Source of the DNA: Hydrogenophaga sp. SL48
GTDB taxonomy: Bacteria; Pseudomonadota; Gammaproteobacteria; Burkholderiales; Burkholderiaceae_C
DNA length: 64,000 nt
Direction of reading: 5' to 3'
Assembly: GCF_021729865.1 (NCBI RefSeq)
Contig: NZ_CP063400.1
Span: forward strand, 2,790,001-2,854,000
Both the position numbers and the translations under genes were made by a program. Shown here piece by piece: positions 1-8,588 of this stretch (position 1 is its first letter; every line of letters starts with the position of its first letter). The notes beneath the pieces were generated by a model, which was given only the letters and a program-made list of their open reading frames with translations, was not told where the DNA came from and did no database searches.

Positions 1-829
1 CCGGCATCTGCCAGCCGTTCTGCGGGTTCTCCTGGGCCGAGATGTCGATGACCGGCGCCTGCGCCTGCACCCCGCCGAAGATGGTCGCGAACGAGGCATC
101 GGCCGCATCGCGCCCGGTGCCGATGCGCACGAAGCCCATGGGAATCGCGGTGCCGGAGGGGTCGAACAGGTACCAGCGGTGGCCGAGGTAGACCTCGACA
201 TAGGCGTGGAAATCGGTCGGGCCCAGGGCCGGGTCCGCGCCGTAGTCGATCGCGGTGGTGAAACGCGCCGGGATGTTGAGCGCGCGGCACATCGTGATCA
301 TGAGGTGGGCGAAATCGCGGCACACGCCCTTGTGGTCGTTCAGGGTGTCCAGCGCCGAGGTCATGGAGTTGCTGGTGTTGGACTCGAACGTGACCTGGCT
401 CTGCACCCAGTCCTTGATCGCCAGCACGCGGCCATAGCCCTGCGGCATCTGCCCGAACAGCGAGTTGGCCAGCGCGGTGACGCAGTCCGACTGGCAATAG
501 CGGCTGGGGTAGATGTAGAGCAGCGCGTCGGTGGGCAGCTGGGCCACGGGGGTCTCGAACACGGTCTCGGGTGCGGCCTCGTGGTGCCGGATGTCCAGCG
601 TGGCGCGGTAACGCACCTGCAGCGGGCCCGCGCCGGCCGTCAGGCGCAGGGTGCGGTTGCGTGTGGCGGCGTCGGTGTGCATGACCAGGGGCACGGGCTG
701 GCTGACCTGCAGCTCTTCCCAGACCACGGTCTGCTGCGGCGAGAGCGCCGCCTGGATGTTGAAGATGAAGTCCGCCGAGGGCGGGTTGACCGTGTAGTTC
801 AGGTCGATGGCGAGGTGGATGCGGACCAT
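1..829 (-). CDS. Transglutaminase-like family protein, 3' end outside window
   Basis: This gene runs off the left edge, so only the first 276 residues are visible. The start is the ATG at 829-827 and reads MVRIHLAIDLNYTV. The first ~110 residues form a beta-rich region like the bacterial transglutaminase N-terminal domain. The transglutaminase core follows, with the Cys of HKGVCRDFAHL, the His of TDFHAYVEVYLG and the Asp of WYLFDPSG as the expected Cys-His-Asp triad. Such proteins are cytoplasmic (no signal peptide here) and are usually annotated as transglutaminase or cysteine protease-like; the substrate is unknown. A Crp-type dyad at 941-960 with a TAAGAT hexamer at 921-916 lies upstream in the right geometry to drive it. 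Confidence 0.88.
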   Translation of the reverse strand, partial: MVRIHLAIDLNYTVNPPSADFIFNIQAALSPQQTVVWEELQVSQPVPLVMHTDAATRNRTLRLTAGAGPLQVRYRATLDIRHHEAAPETVFETPVAQLPTDALLYIYPSRYCQSDCVTALANSLFGQMPQGYGRVLAIKDWVQSQVTFESNTSNSMTSALDTLNDHKGVCRDFAHLMITMCRALNIPARFTTAIDYGADPALGPTDFHAYVEVYLGHRWYLFDPSGTAIPMGFVRIGTGRDAADASFATIFGGVQAQAPVIDISAQENPQNGWQMP

Positions 830-940
830 GGGGATCACCGTAAAAAAGTGGGGGCTGCAAGGGCAGCGCGGTGGCGCGCTGGGTGGGCGGTGAGCTCCCC
901 GGCAAGAGGAGAAGCATCTTAAGTGCGGTGCTCCCGGGCG

Positions 941-960
941 TCGGTGCGCTGTCGAACGCA
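941..960 (-). promoter_or_regulatory. Crp/Fnr-type dyad 1 (transglutaminase promoter)
   Basis: TCGGTGCG-CTGT-CGAACGCA is a degenerate copy of the dyad found ten times in this region. On the minus strand a -10-like TAAGAT (921-916) is centred 32 bp away, which fits class II activation of the gene starting at 829. In the plus direction, towards the permease at 1024, no good -10 is seen at that spacing. Confidence 0.5.
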
Positions 961-1023
961 CCGCACGGCCCGGGCATTCACCGGTCGGATCGCCAGACGG
1001 ACGGATGGGCTTAAGCTCAAACC

Positions 1024-3603
1024 ATGCGCGCGCTGTTGACCACTTTTTCGATGCAAGAACTGCGCCACCACCCCTGGCGCAACGCCTCGGCGGTGGTCGC
1101 GGTGACGCTGGGTGTGGCGCTCGCGCTCGCGGTGCAGTTGATCAACGCCTCGGCCCTGGCCGAGTTCGCGGGCGCGGTGAGTGCGGTCAACGGCCAGCCC
1201 GACCTGGAGCTGCGCGCGCGCCAGGGCGATCTCGACGACGCGCTGCTGGAGCGGGTGAACGCCGCGCCGGGCGTGGCCCTGGCCAGCCCGGTGCTGGAGG
1301 CGACCACCTCCTTGCGCGGCGCTGGAGACCAGCGCATGGTGGTGCGGCTGGTGGGGGTGGACGCGCTCTCGGTCGCCGGTGTGTCGCCCGCGCTGATGCC
1401 GGTGCCCACACCCGGCGCCGATGCTTCGGGCGAACGGCGGTTCGACCTGTTTGCGCCCGACGCCGTGTTCCTCAACCCCGCGGCACGGCAGTCCCTCGCC
1501 GCAGGTGGCCCTGCGCCCGCAACGGTGGCCGTGCAAAGCGGGCTGGGGTTTCAGACCCTGCGCATCGCCGGCACGGTCAACGCACCCGGCGGGCCGCTGC
1601 TGGTGATGGACGTGGCCGCCGCGCAGCAGCTGATGGGCCGTGTCGGCGCGCTCTCTCGCATCGACCTGCGGCTGCAGGCAGGCACCACCGCCGAGGGCCT
1701 GCTGCAGGCGCTGGCCCTGCCGCCCCACGTGGTCGCGCAACGGCCCGAGCAGGCCGGCCAGCGCGCGGACAGCCTCTCGCGCGCCTACCGGGTCAACCTC
1801 ACGGTGCTGGCGCTGGTGGCGCTGTTCACAGGCGGGTTTCTGGTGTTTTCGGTGCTCTCGCTCTCGGTGGCGCGGCGCCAGCAGCAGTTCGCGCTGCTGG
1901 GTGTGCTGGGCCTGTCGGCGCCGGAGCGCCTGCGCCTGGTGCTGGCCGAGTCGGCGATCCTGGGCCTGATCGGCAGTGCGCTGGGCGTGGCGCTGGGCAC
2001 GGGGCTGGCCGCGCTGGCGCTGCGCGTGCTCGGGGGCGATCTGGGCGGCGGCTATTTTTCGGGGGTGGCGCCCGCGCTGCAATGGAGCGCGCCTGCGGCC
2101 CTGCTCTACGGCGCGCTCGGCGTGGTCGCGGCGCTGGTGGGCGGCTGGTGGCCCGCGCGCGCCACCGCGCAGATGGCGCCCGCGCTCGCGCTCAAGGGCC
2201 TGGGCGGCGGTGGCGCCTCGCGCCCGAGGCACCACGCGGCGGCGCTCGCCATGGTGCTGCTGGCCGGCGCGCTGGCCTGGGCACCGCCGGTCGCCGGCAT
2301 TCCGCTGGCGGCCTATGTGTCGGTGGGCTTGCTGCTGGTCGGCGGCATCGCCGCGCTGCCGCTCGCGGTGGGCGCCCTGCTCGACCGGCTGGCGCCGTGG
2401 GTCCAGCGCCGCGCGCTGCCGATGCTGGCGGTGGAGCGCTCGCGCCGGCAGCGCGACACGGCCGCTGTGGCCACCAGCGGCGTGGTCGCGAGCCTGGCGC
2501 TGTCGGTCGCGCTCACGGTGATGGTGGCGAGCTTTCGCGATTCGGTGACGCTGTGGCTCGACGGTGTGCTGCCCGCGCAGCTCTATGTGCGCAGCGGCGT
2601 GGGGGGTGTGAGCGACGGGCAGGCGCTGCCGCCCGATTTCGTGAACGCTGTGCGGCAACTGCCCGGCGTGCAGCGCGTCGACCCGCTGCGCACCAGCAGC
2701 GTGCTGATGGACACCGTCTTGCCGGCCGTCACCGTGCTGGCGCGGCCACTCGCGATGGCGCCGGGCGCCGACCCGGGCCAGCGGCTGCCGCTGATCGACC
2801 CGGCGCTGCCCCTGCCCGCCGGCGACAACCGAGTCGTGGCGGTGTACGTGAGCGAGGCCATGCTCGACCTGCACGGCGCGAGGCCCGGTGGCTGGCTCGA
2901 CGCGCTGGCCCCCGCCTTCCCCCGGGCGCCCGCCGGCACGCGCTTTTTCGTGGCGGGTGTCTGGCGCGACTACGCGCGGCAGCACGGCAGCGTGGTGATG
3001 GACCTGGCCGACCACGTGCGCCTCACGGGTGACACCCGCGTCAACGACCTCGCCCTGCACCTCGCCCCCGGCACCGACGAAGACACTGTGCGCGAGGGCC
3101 TGCGCGCGCTGGCGCGGCAGACCGGCGCGCAGGACCTGATCGAGCTGGCCTCGGCCGGGCAGATCCGCGCCACCTCGCTGCGCATCTTCGACCGCAGCTT
3201 CGCCGTCACCTACTGGCTGCAGGCGGTGGCCATCGGCATCGGCCTGTTCGGCGTGGCGGCGAGCTTCAGCGCGCAGGTGCTGGCGCGGCGGCGCGAGTTC
3301 GGCCTGCTGGCCCACCTGGGCCTCACGCGCCGGCAGATCCTCGGCGTGGTCGCGCTCGAAGGCCTGGCCTGGACGGTGCTCGGCGCGCTCGCCGGGCTGG
3401 CGCTCGGCCTGGGCGTGAGCGTGGTGCTGGTGCATGTGGTCAACCCGCAGAGCTTTCACTGGACCATGGACCTCGCCCTGCCCTGGCTTCGCCTGCTCGC
3501 GCTGTGCGCCGCCGTGGTGCTGGCCGGCACGCTCACCGCCTGGCTGGCCGGGCGGGCCGCCGCCAGCCGCGACGCGGTGCAGGCCGTGAAAGAAGACTGG
3601 TGA
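1024..3603 (+). CDS. FtsX-family ABC transporter permease (AttG-like)
   Basis: This 859-residue inner-membrane permease has an N-terminal membrane segment (about residues 16-42), a large extracytoplasmic domain, a first FtsX block of membrane helices (about 255-400), further helices around 400-500, a second extracytoplasmic domain and a C-terminal FtsX block (about 730-850). Permeases of this shape work with a LolD/MacB-type ATPase to move lipid-linked or hydrophobic substrates or to energise envelope processes. The lipocalin-like gene starts 7 bp downstream, the usual partner in AttEFGH-type systems. The expected ATPase gene is absent on either side, since the upstream neighbour is a transglutaminase gene on the other strand. 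The ATPase must be encoded elsewhere. Confidence 0.88.
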   Translation: MRALLTTFSMQELRHHPWRNASAVVAVTLGVALALAVQLINASALAEFAGAVSAVNGQPDLELRARQGDLDDALLERVNAAPGVALASPVLEATTSLRGAGDQRMVVRLVGVDALSVAGVSPALMPVPTPGADASGERRFDLFAPDAVFLNPAARQSLAAGGPAPATVAVQSGLGFQTLRIAGTVNAPGGPLLVMDVAAAQQLMGRVGALSRIDLRLQAGTTAEGLLQALALPPHVVAQRPEQAGQRADSLSRAYRVNLTVLALVALFTGGFLVFSVLSLSVARRQQQFALLGVLGLSAPERLRLVLAESAILGLIGSALGVALGTGLAALALRVLGGDLGGGYFSGVAPALQWSAPAALLYGALGVVAALVGGWWPARATAQMAPALALKGLGGGGASRPRHHAAALAMVLLAGALAWAPPVAGIPLAAYVSVGLLLVGGIAALPLAVGALLDRLAPWVQRRALPMLAVERSRRQRDTAAVATSGVVASLALSVALTVMVASFRDSVTLWLDGVLPAQLYVRSGVGGVSDGQALPPDFVNAVRQLPGVQRVDPLRTSSVLMDTVLPAVTVLARPLAMAPGADPGQRLPLIDPALPLPAGDNRVVAVYVSEAMLDLHGARPGGWLDALAPAFPRAPAGTRFFVAGVWRDYARQHGSVVMDLADHVRLTGDTRVNDLALHLAPGTDEDTVREGLRALARQTGAQDLIELASAGQIRATSLRIFDRSFAVTYWLQAVAIGIGLFGVAASFSAQVLARRREFGLLAHLGLTRRQILGVVALEGLAWTVLGALAGLALGLGVSVVLVHVVNPQSFHWTMDLALPWLRLLALCAAVVLAGTLTAWLAGRAAASRDAVQAVKEDW

Positions 3604-3610
3604 CCCGCCC

Positions 3611-4744
3611 ATGAACCACAAGCCCCTACACCTCAAGCCCACGAGCCTGCCGCGCCGCGCGGTGCTGATCGGCGCCGCCGCGTCCGCCCTGCCCGCCTGG
3701 TCGCTCGCCCGCGACGCGGCGCTGGTCTTGACACCCCGGCCGCTGGTGTTCCCGCGCGACCACGGCAGCCACAACGACACCCGCACCGAGTGGTGGTACC
3801 TCACTGGCCAGGCGCGCGACGCCGCGGGCCGCGCGTTCGGCTTCCAGGTGACCTTCTTCCGCAGCCGCATCGACAGCACGCAGGCGCTGCAAAGCCGGCT
3901 GGCGGCGAAGCACCTGCTGTTCGCCCACGCGGCCATCACCGACGTGCAGGGCGGCCGCCTGTGGCACGAGCAGCGCATGGGCCGCTGGAACGGCGAGGCC
4001 CCGGCGCAGCGCGAGCGCGGCGTGTTCGCCAGCACGGCGGACACCGACGTGGCCCTGCGCGACTGGACGCTGCGGCGCGGCCCCGACGGCACCTACACCA
4101 CGCGGATCGAGAGCGACACCCTGCAAATGGCGCTGCAGGCCAAGCCGGTTCAGCCGCTGCTGCTGCAGGGCGACCAGGGCTTCTCGCGCAAGGGGCCCAG
4201 CCCTTCGCAGGCCAGCTTCTACGTCAGCCACCCGCAGCTCGCCGTGCGCGGCACGCTGGGCCTGCAAGGCAACTCCTTCGAGGTGCAGGGCACCGCCTGG
4301 CTCGACCACGAATGGAGCGAGGCCCTGATGCACCCCGACGCGGTGGGCTGGGACTGGATCGGCATGAACCTCGACGGCGGCCACAGCCTTACCGCCTTCC
4401 AGCTGCGCCGCCAGGACGGCAGCAAGCTCTGGGCCGGCGGATCTTTCCGCGCGGGCGGCAGCACCGACGTGTACCGCTTCATCCCCGGCGAACTGGACTT
4501 CGTGCCGCAGCGCCACTGGACCAGCCCGCGCACCGGCGCGCGTTACCCCGTGGAGTGGCGCATCCGCACGCCGGCCGACTTCTATACGGTCAAGGCCGTG
4601 ATCGACCCGCAGGAACTCGATGGCGACGCCAGCACCGGCACCGTGTACTGGGAAGGCCTGTCCGACCTGTTCGACAGCAACGGCCGGCGCGTGGGCCGGG
4701 GCTACCTGGAGATGACGGGCTACGCGAAACGCCTGGTGTTGTGA
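3611..4744 (+). CDS. AttH/CrtC-type lipocalin-like exported protein
   Basis: This 377-residue protein begins with a Tat-like leader (LPRRAVLIG followed by an Ala-rich stretch ending near WSLA). The mature part carries hallmarks of the AttH / carotenoid 1,2-hydratase-like lipocalin family: HNDTRTEWWYLTG near residue 55, then TAWLDHEWSE and GWDWIGMNL in the middle. Members are periplasmic, and the hydratase activity belongs only to CrtC proper, so a role in binding or handling a hydrophobic ligand is the safer inference. The gene starts 7 bp after the FtsX permease and is surely co-transcribed with it. No RBS oddity or frameshift is seen. Confidence 0.85.
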   Translation: MNHKPLHLKPTSLPRRAVLIGAAASALPAWSLARDAALVLTPRPLVFPRDHGSHNDTRTEWWYLTGQARDAAGRAFGFQVTFFRSRIDSTQALQSRLAAKHLLFAHAAITDVQGGRLWHEQRMGRWNGEAPAQRERGVFASTADTDVALRDWTLRRGPDGTYTTRIESDTLQMALQAKPVQPLLLQGDQGFSRKGPSPSQASFYVSHPQLAVRGTLGLQGNSFEVQGTAWLDHEWSEALMHPDAVGWDWIGMNLDGGHSLTAFQLRRQDGSKLWAGGSFRAGGSTDVYRFIPGELDFVPQRHWTSPRTGARYPVEWRIRTPADFYTVKAVIDPQELDGDASTGTVYWEGLSDLFDSNGRRVGRGYLEMTGYAKRLVL

Positions 4745-4766
4745 CCCGGGGCGGGTCGGCACGGGC

Positions 4767-4786
4767 TTGGTTCGATGGCGCACAGA
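4767..4786 (+). promoter_or_regulatory. Crp/Fnr-type dyad 2 (csbD promoter)
   Basis: TTGGTTCG-ATGG-CGCACAGA; the right half is a perfect copy of the consensus. A -10-like CATCAT (4806-4811) is centred exactly 32 bp downstream, and the CsbD start codon is 68 bp from the dyad edge. Confidence 0.55.
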
Positions 4787-4854
4787 CCACGGCAGCGCGC
4801 CGTCCCATCATGGCCCTTGGTGAAGCCTTTCTTCACCGCAACCAAAGGACTCAC

Positions 4855-5070
4855 ATGAACTGGGACACCATTCAAGGCAACTGGAAACAACTCACCGGGC
4901 AGGTCAAGTCCCAGTGGGGCAAGCTGACCGACGACGACCTGACCGTCGTCGCGGGCCACCGCGACCAGCTCTCCGGCAAGCTCCAGGAGCGTTACGGCAT
5001 CGCCAAGGACGAGGCCGAACAGCAGCTCAAGGACTGGGAAGCGAAGGCCGACGACGCCTGGCTGAAGTGA
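4855..5070 (+). CDS. CsbD family stress-response protein
   Basis: This 71-residue hydrophilic protein begins MNWDTIQGNWKQLTGQVK and contains the CsbD signature pattern: GNWKQ, then WGKLTDDDL, then a Gln/Lys-rich helix ending in WEAKADDAW. CsbD-family proteins are small, abundant, mostly helical cytoplasmic proteins induced in general stress and stationary phase; the molecular function is not known. The start is supported by an AAAGGA Shine-Dalgarno sequence at about 4844-4849. It is monocistronic between a dyad-type promoter and a bidirectional hairpin. Confidence 0.93.
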   Translation: MNWDTIQGNWKQLTGQVKSQWGKLTDDDLTVVAGHRDQLSGKLQERYGIAKDEAEQQLKDWEAKADDAWLK

Positions 5071-5087
5071 GTCACTGAGCGGGTGCG

Positions 5088-5112
5088 CCCGGGGCTGACC
5101 ACCGGCCCCGGG
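5088..5112. terminator. Hairpin between convergent genes
   Basis: An 8-bp perfect GC stem (CCCGGGGC / GCCCCGGG) with a 9-nt loop lies between the CsbD stop (5070) and the stop of the convergent regulator gene (5122). There is no clear T-tract, so its strength is uncertain. Confidence 0.45.
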
Positions 5113-5121
5113 GCTCCCCCG

Positions 5122-5829
5122 TCAGGCCCGTTGGCGGCGGCTCGTCAGTTCGGTGTGGTTTGACTTGTCGGTCGCGTAGCAGCTGCAGGCCTCGGCCTCC
5201 AGCGCCGGACGGTCCAGCACCGTCAGGTCTCCCCGGTGGTAACGGATGATGCCGTTGCGCTGAAATCCCCCGGCCGCCACGGTCACGCCCACGCGGCGCA
5301 CACCCAGCATCAGCGCCATGAACTCGTGGGTCACGTGAAAGCTGTCGGTCTTGGCCCGGTCCTGGCTCATCAGCAGCCAGCGCGCCAGGCGCGGGCCGAT
5401 CATGTGAAATCGCTCGCAGGCCGAGGCCCTCGCCTGCTGGTGCAGCCTCACGAGCAGGCTGGTCTGTATCACCTCGCGCAGCGCCGGGTTCCTGTCGATC
5501 TGATCGCGCAGCACCTGCGCGCCGACGCGCAGGCTGCTCCCGGCACCCTGCACCAGCGCCCGCCACGGCGTGGGCGCCATGCCCAGCAGCAGCTCCGAGC
5601 CGACCATCGATTCACGCCCCACCATGCCCACCTCCAGCCCGGGGTAGCTGTCCACCTCGACCACCAGCGACACAAACCCCGTCAACGGAAAATAGGCATG
5701 GCTCAGCGGCTGCCCTCGCGCGCTGAGCTCCGCAGACAGCGTCAACTCAAAGGGTTCACACAGGGCCAGAAAGCGCTCGCGTTCCAAAGGGGGCAAGCGC
5801 TGGATCAACAGGTTTTGGGCAAGTGCCAT
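5122..5829 (-). CDS. Crp/Fnr family transcriptional regulator 1
   Basis: This 235-residue protein has an N-terminal cyclic-nucleotide-binding-type jelly roll (about residues 15-130) and a C-terminal winged helix (about 150-215). The recognition region is HEFMALMLGVRRVGVTVAAGGF. The glycine-rich phosphate-binding cassette of true cAMP receptors is not apparent and there is no N-terminal Cys cluster as in FNR, so the effector is unknown. The start was chosen at the ATG at 5829 because the longer reading frame runs back through the promoter region. An overlapping dyad (5944-5963) with CAGACT (5924-5919) suggests control by itself or by the related regulator at 11110-11829. The C-terminus is short and Cys-containing (ACSCY). 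Confidence 0.88.
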   Translation of the reverse strand: MALAQNLLIQRLPPLERERFLALCEPFELTLSAELSARGQPLSHAYFPLTGFVSLVVEVDSYPGLEVGMVGRESMVGSELLLGMAPTPWRALVQGAGSSLRVGAQVLRDQIDRNPALREVIQTSLLVRLHQQARASACERFHMIGPRLARWLLMSQDRAKTDSFHVTHEFMALMLGVRRVGVTVAAGGFQRNGIIRYHRGDLTVLDRPALEAEACSCYATDKSNHTELTSRRQRA

Positions 5830-5943
5830 GGGGCATGGGTTCAGGGTTCGTTCAGCGACACCCAAAGGGATGGCGTCTGAAAGGCATGCGGCACGTCGTG
5901 CCAACGCCATCCCAAAACAGTCTGGGGCACACCGCGCGCCATC

Positions 5944-5963
5944 ACTGTCTGCCAGCGCACAGA
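5944..5963 (-). promoter_or_regulatory. Crp/Fnr-type dyad 3 (regulator 1 promoter)
   Basis: ACTGTCTG-CCAG-CGCACAGA: one half is perfect, the other degenerate. A minus-strand CAGACT (5924-5919) is centred 32 bp away, upstream of the regulator start at 5829. Confidence 0.45.
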
Positions 5964-5987
5964 GCGACACCGTGTTGCGAATCAGCA

Positions 5988-6007
5988 CATGTTCGACACC
6001 GCACGGA
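5988..6007 (+). promoter_or_regulatory. Crp/Fnr-type dyad 4 (ompA-like promoter)
   Basis: CATGTTCG-ACAC-CGCACGGA. A TACAAA -10-like hexamer (6027-6032) is centred exactly 32 bp downstream, giving a start site near 6039 and a leader of about 40 nt before the OmpA-type gene. Confidence 0.55.
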
Positions 6008-6080
6008 CGGCCTGTGAGCAGACTTTTACAAACGGAGCACGCACTCCGCGCAACGCGTTCACCACGCAAGAAAGCCCCCC

Positions 6081-7226
6081 ATGAAAAACCGCCCCCCCTT
6101 CCGTCTTCTCGCGCTCGCCGGCCTCGGTGCCCTGCTCGCCGCACCCGCGTTCGCGCAGGACACCAGCCACTTCTATGGTGGCGTCGGCGCCGGCATCGCG
6201 CGCTCGGCCAACGAGACCGCCCGCACCACCGGCGTGCTGCTGCCCGGCGTGGACACCCTCTCCAGCTCCAGTGACCGCAACGACAACGCATTCAAGGTGT
6301 TTGGCGGCTACCAGATCAACCGCAACATCGCCCTGGAAACCGGCCTGTACAGCCTGGGCAAGAGCCGCTTCACGACCACCACCTCACCCGCGGGTTCGTT
6401 TTCGAGTGCCACCAAGGTGCGCGGCCTGAACTTCGACGTGGTGGGCACCCTGCCCTTCACCGAGCGCTTCGCCGGCCTGGCCCGGGTGGGCGCACACCAC
6501 GCCTGGTCCAAGGAAGACTACAGCGGCACCGGCGCCAACGCGGGCATCGCCGCCAGCACCAAGCACAACAACACCAACTTCAAGGTGGGCGTGGGCCTGC
6601 AGTACGAGCTGAGCCCGGCCATGTGGATCCGCGGCGAAGTGGAGCGCTACCGCGTGAAGGATTCCACCGGTCGCCGCAACAACATCGACATGACGTCGGT
6701 GAGCCTGGTGTTCCCGTTCGGCCGTGCCGCACCGCGCGTCGTTGCCGCGGCACCGGCACCGGTCTATGTGGCCCCCGCGCCCGCACCGGCGCCCGTGATG
6801 ATCGCCCCGGCGCCCGCACCGGTGGCCATCGCACCGGCGGCACCGCAGCGCGTGAGCTTCTCGGCCGACACCCTGTTCGGCTTTGACAAGGACACCGTGC
6901 GCCCCGAAGGCATGGCCGCGCTCGACACCTTCAGCAACCAGCTCCAGGGCACCAGCTACCAGTCGATCACGGTCGAAGGTCACACCGACCGCATGGGCTC
7001 GACGGAATACAACCAGGCCCTGTCCAACGACCGCGCCTCGACGGTCAAGGACTACCTCGTGACCCGCGGCAAGCTCGATCCTTCGAAGATCAACGCCGTC
7101 GGCAAGGGTGAAGGCTCGCCCGTGACCCAGGCCGGCGACTGCCCGGACAAGCAGTCCCGCGCCAGCCTGATCGCCTGCCTGCAGCCCGACCGCCGCGTGG
7201 AAGTCGAAGTCAACGCCACCCGCTGA
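6081..7226 (+). CDS. OmpA/OprF-family outer membrane porin
   Basis: This 381-residue protein has a Sec signal peptide (MKNRPPFRLLALAGLGALLA, cleaved after AFA), a predicted 8-stranded N-terminal barrel (about residues 25-215) whose strands alternate aromatic and polar residues, a Pro/Ala linker built of APAP repeats (about 220-255) and a C-terminal OmpA domain (about 258-378). That domain shows FDKDTVRPEG, VEGHTDRMGS and the NDRAS motif, which bind meso-diaminopimelate in peptidoglycan. It tethers the outer membrane to the wall and may form a pore. A Cys pair near the C-terminus (CPDKQ...IACLQ) is typical of the beta-proteobacterial group. The gene is monocistronic and has its own dyad promoter. 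Confidence 0.93.
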   Translation: MKNRPPFRLLALAGLGALLAAPAFAQDTSHFYGGVGAGIARSANETARTTGVLLPGVDTLSSSSDRNDNAFKVFGGYQINRNIALETGLYSLGKSRFTTTTSPAGSFSSATKVRGLNFDVVGTLPFTERFAGLARVGAHHAWSKEDYSGTGANAGIAASTKHNNTNFKVGVGLQYELSPAMWIRGEVERYRVKDSTGRRNNIDMTSVSLVFPFGRAAPRVVAAAPAPVYVAPAPAPAPVMIAPAPAPVAIAPAAPQRVSFSADTLFGFDKDTVRPEGMAALDTFSNQLQGTSYQSITVEGHTDRMGSTEYNQALSNDRASTVKDYLVTRGKLDPSKINAVGKGEGSPVTQAGDCPDKQSRASLIACLQPDRRVEVEVNATR

Positions 7227-7273
7227 GCGTCCGCGCAACCCCTGCCGCCGCGAAGGCGTCAGGGGCTGCCCTC

Positions 7274-7309
7274 AAGGCCCGCCCCGGTGCACCACCGGTG
7301 GCGGGCCTT
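7274..7309. terminator. Strong hairpin after the OmpA-type gene
   Basis: A perfect 10-bp inverted repeat (AAGGCCCGCC / GGCGGGCCTT) encloses a 16-nt loop that itself can pair. It begins 48 bp after the stop codon. There is no run of T beyond CCTT, but the stem strength supports an intrinsic or bidirectional terminator. Confidence 0.6.
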
Positions 7310-7401
7310 GTCACGTGAGGGCCACGCTGAACACCCGCCCGTGCACCGTTCCGGCTGGGGTGTATGCGTGACGCAGGCACATTCGCTGACACCTGTATCG
7401 T

Positions 7402-7421
7402 TCTGTACGCTGACGCACAGA
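7402..7421 (+). promoter_or_regulatory. Crp/Fnr-type dyad 5 (bactofilin operon promoter)
   Basis: TCTGTACG-CTGA-CGCACAGA is one of the best copies. A CAGAAT -10-like hexamer (7442-7447) is centred 33 bp downstream. With transcription starting near 7453, in-frame start codons further upstream cannot be used, which supports the ATG at 7546 for the gene. Confidence 0.6.
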
Positions 7422-7545
7422 CCTCCGTTGGGTGGCCTCCACAGAATCGCCACTCCATTGCAAGGGGATGCGCCGTGAAACAGAACCGCCATGCGCTGCC
7501 GACCGCGAGGCCCTGCGCCGCCGCCCGCAGGGCGGGGGTGCCACC

Positions 7546-8577
7546 ATGAACACCGCGCCGGGTTTCGTGCTCACCCTGTTCCTGCTGACCTGCGCCGTCC
7601 TGTTGCTGCTGCCCTTCTACCCCGTCTGGCGGGCGTGGCTGAGGCCCACCCATCGCCAGGCCCGCCGCAGGGCCGGCGGTGACGACCCGGCCAGCCTGCT
7701 GCTGCAGCAGCTGGGCACCCTGTTCGGCAGCGGCGGCGCGCTCGCCAGCGGGTCGCTGAAACAGGCCCTGGTGCGCGGGCACCGGCCGCTGGCCACCAGC
7801 CACCACCGCCCGCAGGTCGGCGCCCGAATCCCGCACCCCGACCCGGCCACGCACGGCCGCAGACCGGCCCATGCCGCCGACCTGCAGCTGCGCGAAAACA
7901 GCGACTTCCACGAGGTGCTGGCCGATGGCCACCTGGTGCTCGGCCCGCGCAGCCGGGTCCGTGCCTGGGCCCATGCCGACAAGACGCTGCTGCTGGGCGA
8001 ATCCTGCGTGGCCGCGCGCCGCCTCACGTCGGACCATGGCATCGCGCTGGCCCACGACTGCTGCTTCCAGTGGGTGCAGGCGCCGGTGATCGTGTTTGGC
8101 CGGCCGCGCACCCATCAACACCCCGACAGGGACCTGCGCCAACGCCGGCTCCCGGCGCACGCGCCGCTCAAGGACGCACGGCCCTGGGGACCCCAGGGCT
8201 GGCAGGTGGACGGCGACTGCATCATCCAGGGCGGACAACGCTTCACCGGCTCGCTGCTGGTCACCGGCGTGTTGTCGATCGGGGCGGGCGCGCTGCTGGA
8301 AGGCGACGTGAAAGCGCACAAGGGCATCGTGATCGGTGAACACGCGCACGTCACCGGCAGCGTCGTCTCGGACCACGGCATCCGCGTGTTCAACGAGGCC
8401 GTCATCGGTGGGCCCCTGGTGTCCGAATCGATGCTGCAGCTCGGCGTCGGGGTGCGGCTGGGCAGCCTGCGCGCGCCCACGCGCATGAGCGCCCAGGTGA
8501 TCCTGGCCGACGACGGCGTGACCGCGCACGGCAGCGTCCGCGCCGCGCAGACCGGTCTGGTCTGGGGGCTGGCATGA
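7546..8577 (+). CDS. Membrane-anchored bactofilin-like polymer-forming protein
   Basis: This 343-residue protein starts with one membrane helix (FVLTLFLLTCAVLLLLPFYP, residues ~7-27), then a basic linker, then a beta-helical region. The C-terminal third (about 225-330) shows the hexapeptide-like pattern of the bactofilin/polymer-forming family (GDCIIQGGQRFTGSLLVTG, GALLEGDVKAHKGIVIG, HVTGSVVSDHG). Bactofilins form membrane-associated filaments that scaffold envelope enzymes. A fused membrane helix and an extra region around residues 105-200 with similar strand periodicity make this longer than a standard bactofilin. Its stop overlaps the original start of the next gene (ATGA at 8574-8577), a two-gene operon now split by an IS110 element. 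Confidence 0.7.
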   Translation: MNTAPGFVLTLFLLTCAVLLLLPFYPVWRAWLRPTHRQARRRAGGDDPASLLLQQLGTLFGSGGALASGSLKQALVRGHRPLATSHHRPQVGARIPHPDPATHGRRPAHAADLQLRENSDFHEVLADGHLVLGPRSRVRAWAHADKTLLLGESCVAARRLTSDHGIALAHDCCFQWVQAPVIVFGRPRTHQHPDRDLRQRRLPAHAPLKDARPWGPQGWQVDGDCIIQGGQRFTGSLLVTGVLSIGAGALLEGDVKAHKGIVIGEHAHVTGSVVSDHGIRVFNEAVIGGPLVSESMLQLGVGVRLGSLRAPTRMSAQVILADDGVTAHGSVRAAQTGLVWGLA

Positions 8578-8588
8578 GACACCCTGTG

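Noticed and set aside
919..4092. 1057-residue frame on the minus strand
   Set aside because: It overlaps the permease and AttH genes antisense, with compositional bias typical of shadows.
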